Source of the DNA: HGM04593 sp045588345
Lineage (GTDB): Bacteria > Bacteroidota > Bacteroidia > Bacteroidales > Bacteroidaceae
Reading direction: 5' to 3'
Length of the DNA stretch: 16,487 bases
Assembly (NCBI GenBank): GCA_045588345.1
Contig: JAZNDZ010000135.1
Coordinates: 1-16,487, forward strand
Shown in pieces: positions 1 through 6,818 of this stretch (positions are counted from its first letter, which is position 1; the number at the start of each line of letters is the position of its first letter). The notes under the pieces are model-generated. The model was not told the origin of the DNA. It worked only from the letters and a program-made list of their open reading frames with translations, and did not search any database. The position numbers were made by a program, and so were the translations under genes.

Positions 1-38
1 GTGAGCAGAAGGCTGTTGTGACTAATTTTTACGTGTGA

Positions 39-291
39 CGGGCGCTTTTGTAACTTTTCGCGCGACGAAAAGTTAAGATAGAACAATAGCAGAAAGAATA
101 TACGACAACAGGTTAAGGGTAAGTTGTGGCTCAGTAGAAAAAAGGTGTGGGTAATATTTTACTTGTACGATTATTTTCTATCTTGAATATCTTATTCCAA
201 GGTTAATTTTACCCTTAATCAGTTATCTTGTATTCCTCTTGTAGTCGTTCTATCATGTTCTTTTGGCGGCCAAAAGAACGAAAAGCCCCGG
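39..291. repeat. Large imperfect palindrome, MITE-like
   Basis: The left arm (about 39-122) and right arm (about 209-291) are reverse complements with mismatches and a few single-base gaps. Positions 77-122 and 209-254 align without gaps at 34 of 46 positions by my count, including the matched ends GATAGAAC and TTAAGGGTAA. Each arm also carries its own hairpin: TAACTTTTCG / CGAAAAGTTA at 51-75 and GTTCTTTTGGC / GCCAAAAGAAC at 257-279. The centre (123-208) is AT-rich and has no coding frame. The shape suits a non-autonomous mobile element or a long structured RNA. I did not identify a target-site duplication, so the boundaries are approximate. Confidence 0.55.
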
Positions 292-380
292 CACAGAGTT
301 CATCAGTCGCATGATGCTTTGCTCATGAATTGCTGTGCAATATCATTCGGTCACATCAGTAGTGCTAAAGCACACTCCTT

Positions 381-427
381 TGGGAACATAAATGTTCCGT
401 CGTCGCAAACATTGCTCGCTCGCAATG
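381..427 (+). repeat. Left arm of 47-bp perfect inverted repeat
   Basis: This arm is the exact reverse complement of 659-705. It contains two smaller palindromes: GGAACATAAATGTTCC (383-398) and CATTGC/GCAATG around TCGCTC (410-427). Identity stops abruptly on both sides of the arm, so the boundaries are sharp. Confidence 0.9.
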
Positions 428-658
428 GTGCCACAAGTATCTTAACGCGCATATAGCCGGGGCGCGACAACTCGCTTCTCACGCACAAGCAGCAACGCGA
501 TATTGCACCGCTCAAACAAATTCACGCCTCATTCCGGCTATATGCACTAATACTTGCTGTGTCTCACACAGTGCCGGAGTTTTTTTTGGAATTACTTCTG
601 CTATACAACCGCCAAAGGTAATTTCCTTAATATCTGTCACCGATAAAATTACAGCAAA
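428..658. repeat. 231-bp segment between inverted repeats; possible invertible or mobile cassette
   Basis: The segment lies between two 47-bp perfect inverted repeats and contains the dispersed repeat described at 449-604. On the minus strand at 613-620 it carries TACCTTTG, a full match to the Bacteroidetes -7 element TAnnTTTG, pointing away from the transporter operon in this orientation; no good TTTG -33 element precedes it. Inversion would point it at the operon. Bacteroides species are known to use invertible promoters flanked by inverted repeats for surface-glycan and uptake loci, but inversion here is inference. A MITE-like insertion is the main alternative. Confidence 0.4.
449..604 (+). 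repeat. Dispersed repeat, copy 1
   Basis: Positions 452-604 match 11784-11939 in direct orientation with three substitutions plus one small length difference in a T/G tract. The copy contains a 12-bp perfect inverted repeat, GCATATAGCCGG (449-460) and CCGGCTATATGC (534-545), with an outer pairing of CAAGTAT (434-440) and ATACTTG (550-556). A second hairpin, CTGTGT-CTC-ACACAG, lies at 557-571 and is followed within ten bases by a T run. No coding function is supported. Confidence 0.85.
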
Positions 659-705
659 CATTGCGAGCGAGCAATGTTTGCGACGACGGAACATTTATGT
701 TCCCA
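659..705 (-). repeat. Right arm of 47-bp perfect inverted repeat
   Basis: This is the exact reverse complement of 381-427. It sits between the core of dispersed repeat copy 1 and the short tail block at 732-759. In the second copy near 11784-11979, core and tail are only 11 bp apart, so this arm either was inserted here or is missing there. Confidence 0.9.
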
Positions 706-731
706 TAGTTTTGTTTTATAGTTTTATCAAT

Positions 732-759
732 CCACATCTTTTGGCTACTGAACCAATTT
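732..759 (+). repeat. Short repeat tail block, copy 1
   Basis: The 28-base block beginning CCACATCTTTT and containing CTGAACC is nearly the same as 11951-11980. In both places it follows the core dispersed repeat, which suggests it belongs to the same larger repeat family. Confidence 0.6.
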
Positions 760-937
760 AAGGCTTGCGAAGAGTTAAAACCGCAGTTTACTGAACGTAA
801 ATGAGGATTTTGGAGGCAGGCGTAACGCCAAAATACACTTTTTAGTCATCTTCATTTTATATACATGCCAAGCAATTCACAAAAGAATCTTCCGAAAAAT
901 TATTTTTAGGTATTATATATTAAAAAGCAAAAAAAAG

Positions 938-968
938 TTTCTTTTAGAAAAATATTTGACTATTTTTG
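938..968 (+). promoter_or_regulatory. Candidate promoter for the SusC/SusD operon
   Basis: TATTTTTG (961-968) fits the Bacteroidetes -7 consensus TAnnTTTG. TTTC (938-941), one base off the -33 consensus TTTG, lies 19 bp upstream, which is the expected spacing. It would give a leader of roughly 130 nt. The surrounding DNA is very AT-rich, so a chance match is possible. Confidence 0.35.
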
Positions 969-1048
969 AAAGTTGTAAAATCGGTATAATATTCTATAAA
1001 AAAGCATTATTAACATACAAAACGAAATTACTTATTAAACTTTAACCA

Positions 1049-1087
1049 TTGGGGGAACATTTGCTTGCAAAAAGCAAGTTATCCCAA
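1049..1087 (+). promoter_or_regulatory. Leader hairpin just before the susC-like start
   Basis: TTGGG (1049-1053) can pair with CCCAA (1083-1087), and an inner stem CTTGC (1064-1068) / GCAAG (1074-1078) has an AAAAA loop. The structure ends 15 bases before the chosen ATG and could influence translation initiation. This is seen by eye only and no folding energy was computed. Confidence 0.3.
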
Positions 1088-1102
1088 AATAAACAAAACA
1101 AT

Positions 1103-4100
1103 ATGAAACTACTTAAATCGGTTGGAAGGTCGCTCTTAGCAGCAGCCATCATGGGAATTCCGCTTTCCGCCCTGCCCACACAGTCATGGGCAAGTACAGC
1201 AGTTGTACAGCAAGAGCAGTATGGCACTGTAAAAGGTACAGTAATGTCAGATAAAGGCGAGGAAATGATTGGAGCAGTTGTCTACGTTGTCGGTACACAG
1301 AATTCGGCATTCGTGGACTTTGACGGTTCCTACATTTTGAACAATGTGAAGAAAGGCGCGACAATCCGCGCTACCCTCATGGGGTTTACCTGCGAGGACA
1401 AGATTTGGAACGGAGGTCCGCTCAATTTCGTAATGATTGAGGAAGACAATCAACTGGAAGAGCTGGTTGTTACAGCCATGGGTATCATGCGTAAGGAGAA
1501 ATCACTTACATACGCAACCCAGATGATTAAAGCCGATGAACTTTTCAAGGCTCCCGATGCGAACCTCATCAACTCGCTCGAAGGTAAAGTATCGGGTATC
1601 ACCATCACTCCAAGTGCCGGAGGTGCCGGTGGCGCATCAAAAATCCTGCTTCGCGGCAACAAGTCAATCATGGGTGACAATGCTCCGCTTATCGTTGTGG
1701 ACGGTGTGCCTATGACAAACAGCATCCGCGGTCAGGCTGGTGCAACAGCCATGACAACAGGAGCCACATCAGAAGGTAGTGACCCGTTGTCAATGATTAA
1801 CCCCGACGACATTGAGTCAATGAATATCCTCAAGGGTGCAAATGCAGCAGCCCTCTATGGTTCACGTGCAGCCAACGGTGTTGTCATGATTACCACAAAG
1901 AAAGGTAAGGAAGGCCGTATGGAGGTGACATTTACATCAAACACCTCATTTGACACACCATTGATGACCCATGACCTCCAGAACTCTTACGGAGGTTACC
2001 GTGCTGCAAGCAATGAATTTGTTGCTGACAGTTGGGGCGACAAACTGAGCGGAAACGGCACATGGGATTTCAACTACCAGGCCAACAAACAGTTCTTCAA
2101 CGAATATAACGAGGACGGCACCCCTAACATGTTCACAGCACACCTGCGCAACTATGCTATCGATGATTTTGATGATTTCTACAGTTTAGGAATAAACACA
2201 AATAACTCAGTATCGGTATCAGGAGGAACAGAGAAGATACAGACATACGTATCTTACTCAAATTCACACTCTATCGGTATGATTGATGCGAACAGTTATA
2301 ACCGTAATACATTCGCATTCCGCCAGACATACAAGTTGTGGGACCGCCTCACATTGAACGTCAGCGCCAACTACAATCAGGCAAAGACAAAGAACCGTAT
2401 TGGTGGAGGTACAATCGGCAACCCGATATATCATCTTTACAACACTCCGCGCGATGTTGACATGAAGTATTACAAGGATAACTACAGCGCCAATGGCCAG
2501 TGGTTGTCATCGGGTGACAGCAACGGTCTCGGCAACCAACCATATTGGGAGGATGTATCAGGCGACGGTACAGTTATCATGAAACAGTACGGCAATGTGC
2601 TTTTGAAAGGTCCCATGCAGCAGTACGCAATTCAGAAGCCCGCATACAACAACCCATATTGGCTTCTGAACCAAAACAACGATATGAGCACAGAGGACCG
2701 CTTCTCGGCATCATTCAGCGGAACACTCAAGATAATAGAAGGTCTTAACCTTCAAGGACGTGTATCAATTGACCATACAAAGTACCAGAACGAAGGCCAC
2801 ACATACGCATCGACATGGTTTGATGTGGAGATGTACCGTTATGGCCGCTACTGGCTCAACAATAGCCGCACAAATGAAATATATGTCGACTACATGCTCT
2901 CTTATAATAAGGAGTTTGCAAAGGATTGGTCAATCTCGGCCACAGCAGGTTATGTAGGACACACAATCAAGGGCAACAGCAGCAGCACATACATCTCTAA
3001 CACAACCGACTACACAGTAAACGGCGATGGCTATCAATTCACAATCCCAACCGCCATCAACCAGTTCGACCCCAGCAAGGGCGGAAACGGAGTGACATCC
3101 AAAGGCAAAAGCAGCAATTGGGACCAGGCTGCCCTTATAACAGGACAAATCGGTTGGAAAGACGCTATCTTCATCGATGGTTCATACCGTCAGGACTGGT
3201 ATCGTCCATTCCGCCAGTTCTCATACCTTGGAACAGATGAGAGTTATGGTTACTTCGGACTCGGTGCCAATGCCATCATCAGCGACCTTGTGAGACTCCC
3301 CGAATGGTTTACATACGCAAAATTCCGTTTAAGTTACTCCGAGGTAGGTAACTCAATCCCCAACTCACTGTACAACACTGTATCAAGAAACAACGTACTT
3401 GGTACAGCGACTATAAACAATAGGAATAGTTTCATACCTATTCCAGAAAAGACAAAATCATTTGAGACCGGTCTTGAGATGCAGTTCTTCAACGACTGTC
3501 TTAATCTGGACGTTACTTACTACAACTCGGCAATGCACAACTCATATCTCGAGATTACCGGAACAAACGGAAAGATACAGCCTGTAAACAGTGGTGTGAT
3601 ACGTAACCAGGGTATTGAGATTTCTGCCGGATATGACTGGGCAATAACCAGAAATCTACGCTGGAAGACCGGTGTAAACTTCTCATACAACTACAACGAA
3701 ATTGAGAAGACATACAAGGACAAGTTCGGCAACAGCAAGGATATGGCAACCGAGTTCGGTGGCGGCAAATACAGACTCCTTTATAAGGAAGGTGGTTCAT
3801 ACGGCGACCTTTATATCACAGACTTCACACGTTACAAAGAGGATGTCTACAAATACACCGTTGTTGAGACCGGTGTAGAAAACGGTATCCCATACGAAAG
3901 GAATGTTGACAAATATACAACAGAAGGCAACATTGTAGATGGTTTCTACACCGATGTGGAAGGCAACCGCTACGAAGCGACATTGGAGAACAAGGCCGGT
4001 GACATGTATATCGTAAACGGCAAACCTTCATACGGCGGTTATGTAACCGCAGCAAGCAACGGCAAACTGCGTGTATACGAGGCAAACAAGAAGTTCCAGA

Positions 4101-4657
4101 AGTTCATCGGCAATGCAAACAGCCCCTACCAGCTCTCTTGGTCAAACACATTCACATGGAAGGGTTTCAGCCTTTACTTCCTCATCAATGGACGTATCGG
4201 AGGCAAGGTAATATCACTCACCGAGGGTTACCTTGACAGATGGGGTGCATCGGCACGTACCGGCGCAGCTCGTCTCAATGCAGAAAAGAACAACATTTAC
4301 ATCACCGATGAGTTCGGCAATACACGCCCTGGCATGTACCTCAATGACGGCCGCGACCTTATTGCAATAGAGGACTACTACTATGACCTTGGTACAAGAG
4401 ATGCATCAAGCTACATATACAATGCTACCAATTTCCGTCTGCGCGAACTTTCTCTTGGCTATACATTCCGTGACCTCTTCGGCGAGAACAAGAACCTTAG
4501 CCTGTCGTTCGTTTGCCGCAACCTCTTCTTCATTTACAAGGATGCGCCTGTTGACCCGGACGTATCGCTCTCTACAGGAAACGGACTCGGAGGTATTGAT
4601 GTATTCAACCATCCTTCTGCAAGGTCATTCGGTTTGAACATTAAATTGAACCTATGA
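1103..4657 (+). CDS. SusC/RagA-family TonB-linked outer-membrane transporter
   Basis: This 1184-residue protein would form the 22-strand barrel of a SusCD glycan importer, taking up oligosaccharides with energy from TonB. Residues 1-31 are a signal peptide. A carboxypeptidase-D-like regulatory domain (about 41-115) contains the typical run from GTVKGTV through DFDGSY. A TonB-box-like LEELVVTAMG follows at 118-127, then the plug with VDGVP and LKGANAAALYGSRAANGVV, then the barrel rich in aromatic residues, ending with the family's SFGLNIKLNL. Length is normal for SusC proteins. The frame is open back to a TTG at 1049, but ATG 1103 is preferred because it begins directly with the signal peptide. 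The SusD-like partner starts 41 bp downstream. The ligand is inferred from the neighbouring GH85 enzyme to be N-glycan oligosaccharide. Confidence 0.97.
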   Translation: MKLLKSVGRSLLAAAIMGIPLSALPTQSWASTAVVQQEQYGTVKGTVMSDKGEEMIGAVVYVVGTQNSAFVDFDGSYILNNVKKGATIRATLMGFTCEDKIWNGGPLNFVMIEEDNQLEELVVTAMGIMRKEKSLTYATQMIKADELFKAPDANLINSLEGKVSGITITPSAGGAGGASKILLRGNKSIMGDNAPLIVVDGVPMTNSIRGQAGATAMTTGATSEGSDPLSMINPDDIESMNILKGANAAALYGSRAANGVVMITTKKGKEGRMEVTFTSNTSFDTPLMTHDLQNSYGGYRAASNEFVADSWGDKLSGNGTWDFNYQANKQFFNEYNEDGTPNMFTAHLRNYAIDDFDDFYSLGINTNNSVSVSGGTEKIQTYVSYSNSHSIGMIDANSYNRNTFAFRQTYKLWDRLTLNVSANYNQAKTKNRIGGGTIGNPIYHLYNTPRDVDMKYYKDNYSANGQWLSSGDSNGLGNQPYWEDVSGDGTVIMKQYGNVLLKGPMQQYAIQKPAYNNPYWLLNQNNDMSTEDRFSASFSGTLKIIEGLNLQGRVSIDHTKYQNEGHTYASTWFDVEMYRYGRYWLNNSRTNEIYVDYMLSYNKEFAKDWSISATAGYVGHTIKGNSSSTYISNTTDYTVNGDGYQFTIPTAINQFDPSKGGNGVTSKGKSSNWDQAALITGQIGWKDAIFIDGSYRQDWYRPFRQFSYLGTDESYGYFGLGANAIISDLVRLPEWFTYAKFRLSYSEVGNSIPNSLYNTVSRNNVLGTATINNRNSFIPIPEKTKSFETGLEMQFFNDCLNLDVTYYNSAMHNSYLEITGTNGKIQPVNSGVIRNQGIEISAGYDWAITRNLRWKTGVNFSYNYNEIEKTYKDKFGNSKDMATEFGGGKYRLLYKEGGSYGDLYITDFTRYKEDVYKYTVVETGVENGIPYERNVDKYTTEGNIVDGFYTDVEGNRYEATLENKAGDMYIVNGKPSYGGYVTAASNGKLRVYEANKKFQKFIGNANSPYQLSWSNTFTWKGFSLYFLINGRIGGKVISLTEGYLDRWGASARTGAARLNAEKNNIYITDEFGNTRPGMYLNDGRDLIAIEDYYYDLGTRDASSYIYNATNFRLRELSLGYTFRDLFGENKNLSLSFVCRNLFFIYKDAPVDPDVSLSTGNGLGGIDVFNHPSARSFGLNIKLNL

Positions 4658-4698
4658 TGATTGGCTAAACCAGTAACAACATATAAAAAATAGAAATT

Positions 4699-6504
4699 AT
4701 GAGAAAGAAATATATTATGCTCGCAGGCGCACTTCTGTTTGCCTCAACAGCAATGCAATCATGTCTCGACTTCGATGACCCGGGAAGCGAGATGGGAATA
4801 AACGATGTCCAGACAGGGACGACAAAATACACTGGCAATGTCGACTCAATTCCGTTTGACAAGGAGATTCCGTTTGACAGCGCTCTGGTCGCATACGAAA
4901 CACTCCTGAACGACCAGTTGCTGCAGACAGCCCTTGGCGGTATCTATACCATGCGTGGAAGCAAGAACGGTTCTGTATCGGATGACCACGCATACCAGAT
5001 GCAGTATTGCCTTGGAACCGACGGATATGCGCAATATTTCGTTGTACCCCACAGGGATTTCCCCTACTCCGAGGAAGTGCAGACATCGACATACAATATC
5101 GCCCCCAAATTCAATGGCGGCGCAGGCGGTGTATACTCTACAACCAAGCTTGCAATGATGCCGTTGCTTAACCACCCTGCGATAGACAACCTTCCGGAGA
5201 TAAAGGCCATATTCCTTCTCTACTACAGCCTCGCTGCACAGGAGATGGCAGACCTTTTCGGTCCTTTCACATATCTTGAGGACAAACAGAATCTTGAGGA
5301 GGTTACAGAATATAACGATGTAAAGACCATATACTATGGTATCGTTGAAAACCTTAATACAATAGTAGAGTGCCTGAAGAATTTCGAGAACCGTCCACAG
5401 GAGTATAAGGACCTCATCGGAGCAATTATGATATCATACTGCAAGACCAACCACGCAGAGGACTACACCAGCATGGATTCATACATCAGATTCGCGAATT
5501 CACTGAAACTGCGTATGGCAATGCACATTGTAAAAGTTGAGCCTGAGACTGCAAAACGTTGGGCCGAAGAGGCTGTAGCCGGTGGTGTTATTGAGAATAT
5601 GGGACAACAGCACGGTATCTTCCCGAAGAATGCCGGCATGACTTTCACACACCCACTTGTTACAATCGCATCGGGCTGGAACGACATCAGAATATCAGCA
5701 TCGTTCGAGAGCCTTCTCATGAGCCTTGACCACCCATACACCAAATACTTCATCCTTAAAAACAGCTACAGCATCAAGAACAGAAGCACCGGCGAGGTGA
5801 TACCTGAAGGCAAACGTATCTGCGGTGTCCGTGCCGGAACGCTTGTAGGTATCGGACAGTATGACTACGATGCCAACAAATACCTATGCTACTCATCAAT
5901 AAACACCGAAATATTGAAGAACAGCAACAGCCCTAAATATTTCATCAAATGGGCCGAGGTAGATTTCTTGCGTGCCGAGGGTGCTATACGTGGTTGGAAT
6001 ATGGGTGGCGATGCACAGACATTCTACGAGCGCGGTATACGTAATGCGTTTATGGAAGAGCCTACCGGTAGTTCGCAGTACAGCAATTACGTGACAGAAT
6101 ATCTTAATAAGGAAAAAGCAAATGAATACATCAGTGTCGACCCCCTTGGAGAAGGACCGGACTGGCCAAGCGTAACAACAATCGGTGTAAAATGGAACGA
6201 AGGTGACAACAATGAAACAAAGTTAGAGAAAATCATCACACAAAAGTACCTTGCCTTGTTCCCATTGTCAAACGAGGCCTGGACCGAATTGCGCCGTACA
6301 GGTTATCCCAAGCTGTTCCCGGTTCTGAACACTGACGAGGGCGACGGTAGCATCAATGAAGGTGAAATGATACGCCGTATACCTTGGGTTCCATCAGACC
6401 CCATCGCATTGGGCATGGTTGAAAGCAGCGGTATCCCTGCACTTGGCGGCCCCGACGAGCAGGCAACACGCCTATGGTGGGATGTTGATACCGACAACTT
6501 CTAA
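4699..6504 (+). CDS. SusD/RagB-family surface glycan-binding lipoprotein
   Basis: The 601-residue protein is the expected lid partner of the upstream SusC-like transporter, capturing oligosaccharide at the cell surface. It has a lipoprotein signal ending in QSC with Cys22, followed by an acidic stretch (LDFDDPGSE) like the Bacteroidetes surface-export signal. Family features include YSLAAQEMADLFGPF in the TPR-like N-terminal half, EVDFLRAEGAIRGW ending at residue 433, and EAWTELRRTGYPKLFPV around 526-542 near the C-terminus. It probably belongs to one of the divergent SusD-like Pfam groups; I cannot say which. The 41-bp gap from the transporter gene, with no terminator, argues for one transcript. 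A strong hairpin follows the stop codon. Confidence 0.96.
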   Translation: MRKKYIMLAGALLFASTAMQSCLDFDDPGSEMGINDVQTGTTKYTGNVDSIPFDKEIPFDSALVAYETLLNDQLLQTALGGIYTMRGSKNGSVSDDHAYQMQYCLGTDGYAQYFVVPHRDFPYSEEVQTSTYNIAPKFNGGAGGVYSTTKLAMMPLLNHPAIDNLPEIKAIFLLYYSLAAQEMADLFGPFTYLEDKQNLEEVTEYNDVKTIYYGIVENLNTIVECLKNFENRPQEYKDLIGAIMISYCKTNHAEDYTSMDSYIRFANSLKLRMAMHIVKVEPETAKRWAEEAVAGGVIENMGQQHGIFPKNAGMTFTHPLVTIASGWNDIRISASFESLLMSLDHPYTKYFILKNSYSIKNRSTGEVIPEGKRICGVRAGTLVGIGQYDYDANKYLCYSSINTEILKNSNSPKYFIKWAEVDFLRAEGAIRGWNMGGDAQTFYERGIRNAFMEEPTGSSQYSNYVTEYLNKEKANEYISVDPLGEGPDWPSVTTIGVKWNEGDNNETKLEKIITQKYLALFPLSNEAWTELRRTGYPKLFPVLNTDEGDGSINEGEMIRRIPWVPSDPIALGMVESSGIPALGGPDEQATRLWWDVDTDNF

Positions 6505-6516
6505 CAAGAGAAGAAC

Positions 6517-6565
6517 AACACAAATAAAGGAGTTCCTCCGTGAGGGGAACTCCTTTATTTGTGTT
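6517..6565 (+). terminator. Long-stem terminator after the SusD-like gene
   Basis: A perfect 20-bp stem (6517-6536 pairing with 6546-6565) with a 9-base loop starts 12 bp after the SusD-like stop. The GC-rich core AGGAGTTCC/GGAACTCCT is flanked by A-rich and T-rich strands (TTTATTTGTGTT), so the T tract lies within the lower stem, as in symmetrical or bidirectional terminators. Some readthrough into the GH85 gene is possible. Confidence 0.7.
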
Positions 6566-6643
6566 CAATGTATCAATAGTATCAATAGTCATCTTGTTGC
6601 TAAATTTTATTTCAGAAATAACACTTTTTCAAACAAAAACAAT

Positions 6644-6651
6644 TATATTTG
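6644..6651 (+). promoter_or_regulatory. Candidate -7 element for the GH85 gene
   Basis: TATATTTG matches the Bacteroidetes -7 consensus TAnnTTTG exactly. No clear TTTG lies at the expected distance upstream, so the assignment is tentative. The upstream hairpin terminator makes a separate promoter for the enzyme gene likely. Confidence 0.35.
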
Positions 6652-6818
6652 CTAACATTGAGCGGATTGTGAATCATTGCAAAATAACACTTTGTAAACC
6701 ATCTTCTTGCAACAACTATTCTTTTGACAGCACAAGTTAGGCGTTTAAAGAAAACAGACACTCCAATTTAACAAATAGAGATAATTTTAATTTATACTAA
6801 CCATTAAAAAACGAATCC

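Larger units (their letters stand above)
1..1102. other. Gene-free, repeat-rich region upstream of susC homologue
   Basis: No open frame here resembles a real protein. The stretch holds a large imperfect palindrome (39-291), several short hairpins between 310 and 373, a cassette bounded by 47-bp perfect inverted repeats (381-705), a short block shared with the region after nhaC (732-759), and an AT-rich stretch (about 840-1048) containing the likely promoter of the transporter operon. The small frames that cross it lie inside the inverted repeats and look like by-products of palindromic sequence. Confidence 0.8.
6505..6818. other. Intergenic region between the SusD-like gene and the GH85 gene
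   Basis: This 314-bp gap holds a terminator-like hairpin directly after the SusD-like gene, then AT-rich DNA with a candidate promoter -7 element and a leader of about 160 nt before the GH85 start. No small gene was found. Confidence 0.7.

Noticed and set aside
3..38. Short open stretch at the left edge ending in TGA, reading EQKAVVTNFYV
   Set aside because: It could be the C-terminus of a gene left of the window, but eleven residues are too few to support any call.
310..373. Three small hairpins (CATGA/TCATG, ATTGC/GCAAT, GTGCT/AGCAC) that might suggest a tRNA or CRISPR-like repeat
   Set aside because: There is no tRNA cloverleaf or TpsiC loop, and the hairpins are unrelated in sequence and unevenly spaced, so they are not an array.
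512..694. Minus-strand frame of 60 codons in the upstream cassette
   Set aside because: It lies inside the inverted repeat and dispersed repeat; the core's near-identity with copy 2 is better explained by DNA or RNA structure, and no protein family is recognisable.
1049..1102. Extended N-terminus of the SusC-like protein starting at TTG 1049
   Set aside because: It would add 18 charged/polar residues before a normal signal peptide; ATG 1103 fits the family better.
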